Virus record (IMG/VR): IMGVR_UViG_3300009551_000026
Location: 1 to 44,466 of that record
Direction: 5' to 3' (one strand)
From: a virus
DNA: 44,466 bases
The position numbers and the translations under genes are program-made. The notes beneath the pieces are model-generated. The model did no database searches and had not been told where the DNA came from. It worked only from the letters and a program-made list of their open reading frames with translations. This document shows positions 13,186 to 19,422 of this stretch, piece by piece. How positions within the stretch are numbered: position 1 is the stretch's first letter; each line of letters starts with the position of its first letter.

Positions 13186-13453
13186 CGTTATCTCCAGTCG
13201 GCTGAGCCGTTTTCTGCATCTCTTGCAACGCCAAAACCAAGTGCTCCAGAGCCATATCGCTCAGCACCAGATTTATCACTGGACGCATGGCGGGCAACCC
13301 AGCGGATGGGTCGGGATTGAACACGACTTCTCCGAAGGCGATGCGGTGAATGCCCCCGGCCCGAGCGTTGCCGAGTACGCCATCTACGAAATACGAAGGG
13401 ACGTTATGCCATATAACCGGCAGGTCGGCGCGCTTCTCTGTTTCGTCGGTCAT
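13175..13453 (-). CDS. Conserved-type hypothetical protein
   Basis: A 92-residue protein that looks like a beta-sandwich small domain: YFVDGVLGNARAGG, IHRIAFGEVVF, then RPVINLVLS and a C-terminal helix. I have seen the pattern 'YFVDG..., IARI.FGE..., MRPV' in phage and bacterial proteins without known function. It is in the repressor operon, 32 bp after the preceding gene. Function unknown. Confidence 0.7.
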   Translation of the reverse strand: MTDETEKRADLPVIWHNVPSYFVDGVLGNARAGGIHRIAFGEVVFNPDPSAGLPAMRPVINLVLSDMALEHLVLALQEMQKTAQPTGDNDAD

Positions 13454-13485
13454 TCGTTACTCCATCCCGTCCTTCGTCCAGCGCG

Positions 13486-13863
13486 TCACGGACAGGCCTT
13501 AGCGGTGTCCGCGATGATATCAGGGTGGTTGTAGAACTGCGCTAGCCGCTTAGCTCCAGCGCAATCGCCAGATGCGATCAGATCACCCACTTTGGCGTAG
13601 GCGGCAGCGCGACGGTTCGCGGCCCCTTGGGCATTCTCCGCTTCAATCTGCTCTTGCTGCAATTTCAAGGCGCGAGCCCGTTCAAACGCATCCGAAAAAG
13701 TTTGCCCAGGGTTGGGCTGGTTCAGGAGCGCCCCATAGTCAGGCCCGGCCGGCGCTGGGGCGGCAGCTGGAGGGGGTGTGCTGCCATAGGTGTCGCAATG
13801 CACTTGATTGAACACAGGATAGCAGTTGGTCGTGGCCAGCTGCATTAGAATGAGCCCCAGCAT
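13486..13863 (-). CDS. Possible exported small protein downstream of the repressor
   Basis: A 125-residue protein with a short hydrophobic start (MLGLILMQLATTNC), a Pro/Ala-rich segment (STPPPAAAPAPAGPDYG) and a helical C-terminal half containing two cysteines. The start resembles a signal peptide or lipoprotein leader without a clean lipobox. It is the first gene after the repressor (11 bp gap), so it should be transcribed in the lysogen. Function unknown. Confidence 0.7.
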   Translation of the reverse strand: MLGLILMQLATTNCYPVFNQVHCDTYGSTPPPAAAPAPAGPDYGALLNQPNPGQTFSDAFERARALKLQQEQIEAENAQGAANRRAAAYAKVGDLIASGDCAGAKRLAQFYNHPDIIADTAKACP

Positions 13864-13874
13864 ATAAGCACCCC

Positions 13875-14246
13875 CTATTGCGAGACAGATTTTTTCGGCC
13901 GCCCCCGTTGTCTCTTCTGCGGTTTGGGCTCGATCTCAGCCATGCCCCGACGCTCGATCTGAGCCATGGCAGCGCGCACCTTGGCCGCTTTTTCAACGGG
14001 AACACCGCGAATGTCGCCCACGTAGATAAAATCCAGCGTCACACCATACGTGAGCGCGATCCCCATCGCCCCATCCAGATCCGGCCGGTTCCTGCTGAGG
14101 TAATTCGAGAAGCGATTGGCAGCCAGGCCGGCATTCCCCGCAAACTCCGCCTTGGTCGGTATCCCCGACGCAAGCCATATGGCTTCCAATCGCTTGGCGA
14201 TTTGGTCTGGGTGGGCCTCTGGCGGCATCGAAAAAGCTTCTGGCAT
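13875..14246 (-). CDS. HTH (XRE-type) repressor, CI-like
   Basis: A 123-residue protein with an N-terminal helix-turn-helix: IAKRLEAIWLASGI, then TKAEFAGNAGL (turn) and ANRFSNYLSRNRPDLDGAMGIAL. It lacks a LexA-type peptidase domain, so RecA-triggered self-cleavage is not expected. The tail KRQRGRPKK is AT-hook-like. ATG 14246 is the best start after the operator; ATG 14255 is nearby, and earlier starts would place the operator inside the gene. No strong ribosome site is visible. It is divergent from the cro-like gene, the genetic-switch arrangement. Confidence 0.82.
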   Translation of the reverse strand: MPEAFSMPPEAHPDQIAKRLEAIWLASGIPTKAEFAGNAGLAANRFSNYLSRNRPDLDGAMGIALTYGVTLDFIYVGDIRGVPVEKAAKVRAAMAQIERRGMAEIEPKPQKRQRGRPKKSVSQ

Positions 14247-14296
14247 CGCCCACATTGCATCACGCGGCGTGAAGCGGCGCAATTCACACAGAGCAC

Positions 14297-14325
14297 TTGA
14301 CTGGGTATTCACACTGTGTGAATAT
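14297..14325 (+). promoter_or_regulatory. PR-like promoter and repressor operator
   Basis: TTGACT (14297-14302), a 17-bp spacer and GAATAT (14320-14325) form a good sigma-70 promoter. The spacer and -10 region contain a perfect 17-bp palindrome, ATTCACAC-T-GTGTGAAT (14307-14323). A further half site, ATTCACACA, lies at 14282-14290. The same operator occurs twice near 12.42 kb. The expected start point is at about 14331-14332, at the ATG of the cro-like gene. Confidence 0.78.
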
Positions 14326-14331
14326 CGGCAG

Positions 14332-14529
14332 ATGGACAAGCCGAACCTGATCGATAGCCTTGGCGGCTCCGGCGTAGTTGCTGGAGAGCTTTCGCTAAAA
14401 ACGAACCGCGTCTCGATGTGGCGCGATCGTGGAGTTCCGTGGCGCTGGCGTCCCCGGATTGCAGAACTGGCGCGAGAAAAGGGCGTGCAGATTCCTGCGG
14501 ATTTTCTCGCGCCAGAAATGGCTGCGTGA
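14332..14529 (+). CDS. Cro-like HTH regulator
   Basis: A 65-residue protein (MDKPNLIDSLGGSG start) with a helix-turn-helix of the Cro/YdaS type: GVVAGELSLKTNRVSMWRDRGVPWRWRPRIAELA, ending in a short helix. It is divergent from the repressor and first to be transcribed from the PR-like promoter. No ribosome site precedes ATG 14332 and the predicted transcript starts at or next to it, so it may be translated without a leader. Confidence 0.8.
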   Translation: MDKPNLIDSLGGSGVVAGELSLKTNRVSMWRDRGVPWRWRPRIAELAREKGVQIPADFLAPEMAA

Positions 14530-14531
14530 TG

Positions 14532-14756
14532 TCAGGCGCCGCGCTTCGCAGTGATGGGAACCACGACAGGAGAGAATTCCGCCAGGAGAATTTGCTCTGC
14601 CTGCCATTCTCGCATCGCGTTGCGCCCAGCAAAGATAATGGCGCTAAAAAGGGCTGGCGACATGACATATTCGACGCTGGCTTTTTCGTCCTGCAGTCTG
14701 ACGTAGCCAGCCGCGAATTTGATAGTTGGAATAGCTTCGACGAGCAACGTACGCAT
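14532..14756 (-). CDS. Hypothetical 74-residue protein on the opposite strand
   Basis: A protein starting MRTLLVEAIPTIKF with GGGAG eight bases before the ATG. It has a mixed alpha/beta composition (IKFAAGYVRLQDEKAS, ALFSAIIFAGRNAMREW, ILLAEFSPVVVPIT). It converges on the cro-like gene, two bases from its stop. The rightward frames in this stretch look less protein-like, which supports this strand. No family recognised. Confidence 0.55.
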   Translation of the reverse strand: MRTLLVEAIPTIKFAAGYVRLQDEKASVEYVMSPALFSAIIFAGRNAMREWQAEQILLAEFSPVVVPITAKRGA

Positions 14757-14802
14757 GGCCCAACTCCCGACTCGGAAAGCGGGACGCTCGCATGGTTCAC
14801 CC

Positions 14803-14816
14803 CGATAGCGCTATCG
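14803..14816. promoter_or_regulatory. 14-bp perfect palindrome in divergent intergenic region
   Basis: CGATAGCGCTATCG lies in the 122-bp region between a leftward gene (start 14756) and the rightward early genes (start 14879). A protein-binding site controlling one or both promoters is the simplest reading. I see no convincing -35/-10 pair next to it. The remaining intergenic bases hold nothing else I recognise. Confidence 0.4.
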
Positions 14817-14878
14817 TTCCGTAGTCTAATCGGGCGATATTTTTCGTCCATTGTGGCGCTTAACTGCGGGGCCTCGGT

Positions 14879-15076
14879 ATGAGCTGGAGGGCTGAATGGT
14901 GGCTTCATGTGGCCCTCGCGATCCTGATCGGATTCGGCTTGGTATGGATTTCCCTGTCTTTTGTAGACTGGAATTTCACAGCGCTTTTTAAAGACCGGTT
15001 AGGCCGCTTTATTTTCCTTGATTTCGGCTGCTTGGCGTCGGGTGCCTCATGGTATTTCCTACGGAGGTCAGCATGA
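14879..15076 (+). CDS. Small membrane protein
   Basis: A 65-residue protein with two predicted membrane segments: WWLHVALAILIGFGLVWISL and FIFLDFGCLASGASWYFL, joined by a short basic loop (FKDRLGR). Topology could be N-in, C-in. Its stop overlaps the start of another small membrane protein, so the two may act together. Function unknown. Confidence 0.7.
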   Translation: MSWRAEWWLHVALAILIGFGLVWISLSFVDWNFTALFKDRLGRFIFLDFGCLASGASWYFLRRSA

Positions 15077-15255
15077 TCCCTGTCCTGATCTACTTCGGGA
15101 TTTGCATCGCCTTTTACGGTGCGCTGTTCCTCGACAGCTACATTTGGAAGTTGCGCGAGCGCCGCAATCACGCGCCTCGCCACTGCGCTGAACTGCTGCG
15201 GGCCAGGAAAAAGCGTCTCATCCATTCCCGACCATCTACTTCGCAGGTGCGGTAA
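15073..15255 (+). CDS. Small membrane protein with basic tail
   Basis: A 60-residue protein from ATG 15073, preceded by GGAGG five bases away. One membrane segment (PVLIYFGICIAFYGALFL) is followed by a strongly basic tail (WKLRERRNHAPRH, RARKKRL), so the C-terminus should stay in the cytoplasm. It overlaps the previous gene by ATGA. Function unknown. Confidence 0.7.
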   Translation: MIPVLIYFGICIAFYGALFLDSYIWKLRERRNHAPRHCAELLRARKKRLIHSRPSTSQVR

Positions 15256-15260
15256 AGATC

Positions 15261-15689
15261 ATGACTGATGCGAACAGAACAAAGCAGGATGTTGTTTCTC
15301 AGCAGGAGCGGATGCTGCGGCTCGCCGAGCGGGATTATGGCCTGACACTGGCCGCCCTGAAGGCTGAGACCGGCATTCCCAAGGAAACGCTCGCATCGTG
15401 GAAGCGCGATGTTGCAATGCCGGCATGGGCTCTCGTTGCCCTGTCGCGTGCGATCCCTGACGAACTGGTCTCGCTGATGTTCGAACCGGCCGGAAAGGTC
15501 GTGTCGTCGATCGAGGCTGGTGACGAAGTTCTGGACGATCTCGCCGAGGAAGCGGCTGAGTACGTCGCCGAATATACCCGCGCCCGCAGCCCCAACAGCC
15601 CCGGTGGTGCGCAGATCATCCCCATGGAGCGCGCCAAGCTGAGCGAGACCGCTCGCCGGGTCGGCGCCAAGGCGAGGTTGGTACGATGA
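15261..15689 (+). CDS. HTH-like early regulator (CII-position)
   Basis: A 142-residue protein. Residues about 28-60 (LTLAALKAETGIPKETLASWKRDVAMPAWALVALS) form a helix-turn-helix like those of phage CII-type or XRE regulators. The remainder is acidic and helical (AGDEVLDDLAEEAAEYVAEYTRA) and may oligomerise. It stands downstream of the cro-like gene, the place of cII in lambda, but no link to lysogeny choice can be shown from the sequence. Confidence 0.7.
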   Translation: MTDANRTKQDVVSQQERMLRLAERDYGLTLAALKAETGIPKETLASWKRDVAMPAWALVALSRAIPDELVSLMFEPAGKVVSSIEAGDEVLDDLAEEAAEYVAEYTRARSPNSPGGAQIIPMERAKLSETARRVGAKARLVR

Positions 15690-15988
15690 GCCAGCATTGC
15701 CCTACCTGCGGGAATAAGCTTCCCAAGAATTTCCCGACGTGGCGCCGCTGGACAGCGGAAGAAGACGCGATCGTCCGTGAGTTCTCCGCGCGGGGGCCTG
15801 AGTGGATTCATCGGCACCGTCTGCAGAACCGATCGATGGATGCCATCAATGCACGTCGTCAGACACTGGAGCGAGTGGAGGGCGTCCGCCTTCCCCGCCT
15901 CTATCGTGTCCAGCCGCTCAAGGTCGTGTCGCCGATTGATTTCAGCCGAGACGGCAATCCCATCCGCTTCGAAGGAGCATCGAAATGA
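15686..15988 (+). CDS. Zinc-finger plus Myb/SANT-like small protein
   Basis: A 100-residue protein. It starts with a CPTCG motif (only one Cys pair, so a partial ribbon). Next comes RRWTAEEDAIVREFSARGPEWIHRHRLQNRSMDAINAR, a Myb/SANT-type three-helix DNA-binding pattern with the initial W and the later R-S-x-x-A-I-x-x-R. A DNA-binding role is likely; the target is unknown. ATGA overlaps on both sides. Confidence 0.72.
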   Translation: MSQHCPTCGNKLPKNFPTWRRWTAEEDAIVREFSARGPEWIHRHRLQNRSMDAINARRQTLERVEGVRLPRLYRVQPLKVVSPIDFSRDGNPIRFEGASK

Positions 15989-16200
15989 CCGGAGCCGTTA
16001 TCGCCGGACTGTCGGCGTATGCCTTGCTTTGCACGTTCGTGATGGCCGGTGCGATCTACAAGGCCTTCGCCAATCACAAGATGCTGTCCCAGGCGCTCTG
16101 GCGCGAGGCCACGCTTGCCCATCTGCTGACCCGTCGCCGGCACCGCGAAGAGGGCTTGCCCCAGCCGCGCGCCGCGAACGGCCAATTCACCGCAGCCTGA
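15985..16200 (+). CDS. Small single-pass membrane protein
   Basis: A 71-residue protein with one N-terminal membrane segment (VIAGLSAYALLCTFVMAGAIY) and a basic cytoplasmic tail (LLTRRRHREEG). The ending (PRAANGQFTAA) is a common C-terminal pattern of short phage proteins. Function unknown. Confidence 0.7.
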   Translation: MTGAVIAGLSAYALLCTFVMAGAIYKAFANHKMLSQALWREATLAHLLTRRRHREEGLPQPRAANGQFTAA

Positions 16201-16209
16201 AAACCAAAA

Positions 16210-16243
16210 GAGGGCGGCCAACCCCGCGAAAGGCGCCGCCCTC
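16210..16243. terminator. Strong 9-bp hairpin between early genes
   Basis: GAGGGCGGC (16210-16218) pairs perfectly with GCCGCCCTC (16235-16243). On the plus strand only AAATTCCC follows, so there is no U-tract. On the minus strand TTTT follows, which would be a terminator for leftward transcription, although no leftward gene lies nearby. It may slow or partly stop rightward early transcription, or protect mRNA ends. Confidence 0.45.
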
Positions 16244-16268
16244 AAATTCCCGAAGGAGCAAGAGGACT

Positions 16269-16505
16269 ATGACATCTCGAACGGAAATCAGCAAGATCGA
16301 AGGCTTTCTGCGCCGCAACCCCGGCTGCACCTTCGTTTTCCATCGCGAAACTGGCTTTTGCAAATCTGAGTTTCAGGTCGGTGTCCCCTCCGCCGACATC
16401 CGTCATGGCGGCCTGATCTGGGGCAATGCTGCAACGCTCGATGGTGCGTTCGCCATCGCCTGCGAGAAGCGTGATGACCGGCTCGGCCGGCAGGCGGCTG
16501 CGTAA
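16269..16505 (+). CDS. Hypothetical small protein
   Basis: A 78-residue protein (MTSRTEISKIEGFL start) with a helical N-terminus, two strands (CTFVFHRETGFC, SEFQVGVPSADI) and a C-terminal helix (LDGAFAIACEKR). It is the first gene of the recombination block, just upstream of the Gp157-like gene, with which it shares TAATG. No family recognised. Confidence 0.7.
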   Translation: MTSRTEISKIEGFLRRNPGCTFVFHRETGFCKSEFQVGVPSADIRHGGLIWGNAATLDGAFAIACEKRDDRLGRQAAA

Positions 16506-17008
16506 TGCGCGCCGATCTTACCGCCATACAGGTAAAGGCTCTTGTCGATCACCTCCGTGACGTTCTCGGCGAGGATCTGGACGACCAGACATTGCTGGAC
16601 GGCCTTGAAGGCGAAACCGACCTGTTCGAGTTCGCATCCCGCCTGCTCGACAAGATCGAGACGGACGAGGGCGTCAAGGCTGCGCTGGTCCAGCAGATCA
16701 AGGATCGCAACGACCGGAAGGCGCGTGCTGAGCAGCGGATCGAGCATTTCCGCGAGACCCTGCGCGGCCTGATGGAAACGGCCGGCGTGGAGAAACTCCC
16801 GCTGCCGGAAGCCACGGTGACGCTCCGCTCGCTCGACGACAAGCTGGTTGTGACGGACAAGGAAGCCGTCGCCGACGAGTACAAGAAGCCCAAGTACGAA
16901 CCGGACATGGAGGCGATCAATGGCGCCTTCGCCGATCCCAAAAAGGCTCTCCCCAACTGGCTGCGCCGGGAAACCGATCGCGTCAGCCTGACGATCCGGA
17001 GGCGCTGA
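16505..17008 (+). CDS. Siphovirus Gp157-like protein
   Basis: A 167-residue protein fitting the Gp157 family: LDGLEGETDLFEFASRLLDKI near the start, a long charged helix (IKDRNDRKARAEQRIEHFRETLRGLMETAG), then KLPLPEATVTLRSLDDKLVVTD, and a C-terminal beta part ending in RETDRVSLTIRRR. The family has been linked to phage resistance when carried on plasmids and is usually found next to single-strand annealing proteins, as here. The biochemical role is not established. Confidence 0.85.
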   Translation: MRADLTAIQVKALVDHLRDVLGEDLDDQTLLDGLEGETDLFEFASRLLDKIETDEGVKAALVQQIKDRNDRKARAEQRIEHFRETLRGLMETAGVEKLPLPEATVTLRSLDDKLVVTDKEAVADEYKKPKYEPDMEAINGAFADPKKALPNWLRRETDRVSLTIRRR

Positions 17009-17009
17009 G

Positions 17010-17675
17010 ATGGACACCATCTTCAAGCAACTTGCCGCGCCATTTCCCGGCAACGCGGTTCACTGGCGTGCCCAGACACTCAACCGTGAGGGCACGTCCG
17101 CGATGGCGCTCGCCTACATCGATGCCCGCGACGTTCAGGACCGGCTCGATGCCGTGATGAGCCCTGCCAATTGGCGAGATAGCTACGTCGAGACGGCCAA
17201 GGGGCGCCTGATCTGCACGCTCGAACTGCGGATTGACGGCGAGTGGATTGGCAAGGCCGATGGCGCTGGTGATACCGACGTGGAAGGTGAGAAGGGCGCG
17301 ATCAGCGATGCCCTGAAGCGCGCTGCCGTGAAGTGGGGCATCGGCCGATACCTCTACGACATGCCCGTCATCTGGGCCGAGTGCGAGAGCTACGAGCGCA
17401 ACGGGAAGAAGGCGTGGAAGAAATGGACCGACGCCGGTCTACGCAAGCTGACCGGAGCCCGTGGCCCTGCTCCCGTGCAGTCGAAGCCCGAACAGGTCGA
17501 TGACTGCGATTGGGCCGCGCTCGCTCAGATGATTCAGGCAACGGGCACGAACGTCCAGTCCTTCTGCGAACACTACAAGGTCTCGGCCACGAACGAATTG
17601 AGCAAGAGCCAATTCGCCGACGCCATGGATCTCCTCACCAAGCGGGCTGCGGCCCAGAACAAGAAAGCAGCATAA
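17010..17675 (+). CDS. Rad52/22-family single-strand annealing protein
   Basis: A 221-residue protein. The N-terminal 130 residues have the Rad52-type fold signature: [39 protein letters not shown], then strands, and [25 protein letters not shown], the conserved helix of this phage recombinase group. It anneals complementary single strands in phage recombination. The C-terminal part after about 150 is a separate helical tail. Neighbours (SSB, NinB, RusA, HNH) complete a recombination set. Confidence 0.92.
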   Translation: MDTIFKQLAAPFPGNAVHWRAQTLNREGTSAMALAYIDARDVQDRLDAVMSPANWRDSYVETAKGRLICTLELRIDGEWIGKADGAGDTDVEGEKGAISDALKRAAVKWGIGRYLYDMPVIWAECESYERNGKKAWKKWTDAGLRKLTGARGPAPVQSKPEQVDDCDWAALAQMIQATGTNVQSFCEHYKVSATNELSKSQFADAMDLLTKRAAAQNKKAA

Positions 17676-18121
17676 TGGCTGGCAGCGTCAACAAAGTCAT
17701 TCTCATCGGTGCGCTGGGTCGCGACCCCGAGAGTCGTTCGTTCCAGAACGGCGGGAAGGTCGTCAACCTGCGTCTTGCCACCTCCGAGACATGGAAGGAC
17801 AAGAGCACTGGCGAGAAGAAGGAGCGCACCGAATGGCATTCGGTCGCTATCTTCAATGAGGGCCTGTGTGGCGTTGCCGAGCGATTCCTCCACAAGGGCA
17901 GCAAGGTCTACATTGAAGGCCAACTCCAAACCCGGAAGTGGCAGGATCAGTCCGGCGCCGATCGCTACACGACCGAAATCGTGGTGCAGGGATTCAACGG
18001 CACCATGGTCCTTTTGGGCGATAAGCCAGGCGGGTCTTCGGACGGCGGTGATCAGCGGGAAAGCGCCGGTAATCAGCAATATTCCGGCGGGTCTGACCTC
18101 GACGACGAGGTGCCGTTCTGA
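17675..18121 (+). CDS. ssb: Single-stranded DNA-binding protein
   Basis: A 148-residue protein with the OB-fold of bacterial [53 protein letters not shown], and a Gly/Ser/Gln-rich linker. It ends in DLDDEVPF, the acidic C-terminal tip that recruits partner proteins. The start (TAATG with the upstream stop) couples it to the annealing protein. It protects single strands in replication and recombination. Confidence 0.97.
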   Translation: MAGSVNKVILIGALGRDPESRSFQNGGKVVNLRLATSETWKDKSTGEKKERTEWHSVAIFNEGLCGVAERFLHKGSKVYIEGQLQTRKWQDQSGADRYTTEIVVQGFNGTMVLLGDKPGGSSDGGDQRESAGNQQYSGGSDLDDEVPF

Positions 18122-18462
18122 TGCTCCCACAGCGCCTTCCCAAGAAGCCGAAGCGCGCATCACGCTGGCGCTCGCAGGCTCACTGCAATTTCGTCCGGTC
18201 CCATGCCTGCTGCCGCTGCGGCTCAGACGTGGCGATCGAGGTTGCCCATGTCCGTATCGGTTCCGGTGCAGGCATGGGCCAGAAGCCTGACGACTGGCGC
18301 ACTGTGAGCCTATGCCGTTCCTGCCACCAGGGCGACCAGCACAATATCGGAGAGCGCACCTTCTGGCGGGACCAGGACGTGGAAGCGCTGATCCGCGAGT
18401 TTATTCAGGCATCGCCCCGCCGTCGTGAGATCGAGGCCGAGATGCGGGAGCGTGCAGCATGA
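18121..18462 (+). CDS. HNH/DUF968-like nuclease
   Basis: A 113-residue basic protein with a zinc-coordinating CCRCG early on, then EVAHVRIGSGAGMGQKPDDW, and SLCRSCHQGDQHNIGE. The pattern Cys-x-x-Cys ... AH ... CRSCH ... H is that of small phage HNH proteins (DUF968 group). In this position beside ninB and rusA it probably acts in recombination or DNA processing. One base overlap with ssb stop (TGATG). Confidence 0.8.
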   Translation: MLPQRLPKKPKRASRWRSQAHCNFVRSHACCRCGSDVAIEVAHVRIGSGAGMGQKPDDWRTVSLCRSCHQGDQHNIGERTFWRDQDVEALIREFIQASPRRREIEAEMRERAA

Positions 18463-18854
18463 GCGCCGGCCAAACAATCCGGCTCGTCGGCGATAGCCAG
18501 CGGGCCTATGCTCATCGGCTGATCGAGAAAGCCCCGGCCGGAGCTGTGCTGAACGTCCGCGAGGCCACCCGCACAGGCGAGCAGAACGCGAAGATGTGGG
18601 CGATGCTGTCCGACATCTCTCGCGCCAAGCCTGGTGGCCGCACCCTGACTCCAGATGTCTGGAAAGCGCTGTTCATGCACGCGCTGGATCATTCCCTCCG
18701 CTTTGAGCCGGCCCTGGATGGCAAGGGCATGGTCCCTGTGGGCTTCCGTAGTTCGCACATGACCAAGCCCCAGATGAGCGACCTGATCGAGTTCATGTAC
18801 GCTTGGGGCGGTGAGCATGGCGTGCACTGGTCCGAGGAGGCCCAAGCGGCATGA
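18459..18854 (+). CDS. ninB: NinB-family recombination protein
   Basis: A 131-residue protein with the NinB signature: an N-terminal strand (IRLVGDSQRAYAHRLI), RTGEQNAKMWAMLSDIS, LTPDVWKALFMHAL, GFRSSHMTKPQMSDLIEFMYAWGGEHGV. NinB binds single-stranded DNA and is part of the lambda NinR recombination group. It is preceded by an HNH gene and followed by RusA, the usual set. ATGA overlaps on both sides. Confidence 0.92.
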   Translation: MSAGQTIRLVGDSQRAYAHRLIEKAPAGAVLNVREATRTGEQNAKMWAMLSDISRAKPGGRTLTPDVWKALFMHALDHSLRFEPALDGKGMVPVGFRSSHMTKPQMSDLIEFMYAWGGEHGVHWSEEAQAA

Positions 18855-19186
18855 TCGAGCTTCCCTTCCCGCCTTCGATCCTCTCCGGCCATGCCAAGGG
18901 CAATGCGCACTGGACCAAGATCCGAGTGACCAAGCAGCATCGGGAGTGGGCTCGTCTAGCGACGCGCGCGGCTGGCATCGCTGCGCCAAGCGCTGGCGAC
19001 ATCCGCGTGATCGTCTGCTTCTACCCGCCCGATCGCCGCGGCGACCGTGTGAATTTCCCCAACCGCATGAAGCCGTATTTCGACGGCATCGCCGATGCGT
19101 TGAAGGTGAACGATTCCCGGTTCCTGCCATCCTATCATTTCGCTGAGCCCGTCAAGAACGCTCGCGTCACGGTTGAAATCGCATGA
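18851..19186 (+). CDS. rusA: RusA-type Holliday junction resolvase
   Basis: A 111-residue protein. It starts ELPFPPSILSGHAKGNAHW and has IRVIVCFYPPDRRGDRVNFPNRMKPYFDGIADALKVNDSRF, which carries the metal-binding aspartates (DRVNFPNRMKPYFDGI ... ND) of RusA. Length is near the family norm of about 120. It cleaves four-way junctions formed in phage recombination and before packaging. Confidence 0.94.
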   Translation: MIELPFPPSILSGHAKGNAHWTKIRVTKQHREWARLATRAAGIAAPSAGDIRVIVCFYPPDRRGDRVNFPNRMKPYFDGIADALKVNDSRFLPSYHFAEPVKNARVTVEIA

Positions 19187-19422
19187 CCGCTGCCCGCAAG
19201 CTCGACATCCGCGAATGCGAGGTGAAGCAGCCCCACCAGTGGCTCAAGCACCTTGGGGGCCAATGCCCTCTCAACCCCGAGACGATCGTATCCGTTCGCT
19301 TCCGCAACGGCGAGGTGAGCAAGCATACCTATGCCGCAAGGCAGTTTCGCTGGCACCGCTTCCCGCGAGGCGAGACGCCCTTCGATATCGTGGCTTTCAA
19401 GATAGCGGAGGGCGCAGAGTGA
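19183..19422 (+). CDS. Hypothetical small basic protein
   Basis: A 79-residue protein (MTAARKLDIRECEV start) that looks beta-rich, with CPLNPETIVSVRFRNGEVS, then HTYAARQFRWHRFPRGETPFDIVAFKI. The GETPFDIVAFKI ending is common in phage proteins of unknown role found near replication genes. ATGA overlap with rusA and GTGA with the next gene. Function unknown. Confidence 0.72.
   Translation: MTAARKLDIRECEVKQPHQWLKHLGGQCPLNPETIVSVRFRNGEVSKHTYAARQFRWHRFPRGETPFDIVAFKIAEGAE

Noticed and set aside
14418-14882. A rightward 154-codon gene overlapping cro
   Set aside because: Overlaps the cro-like gene out of phase, has no ribosome site, and shows no domain; the opposite strand gene at 14532-14756 has a better start.
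16210-16243. A plus-strand intrinsic terminator ending the first early block
   Set aside because: The hairpin is strong but lacks a following U-tract on the plus strand; listed only as a hairpin of uncertain role.
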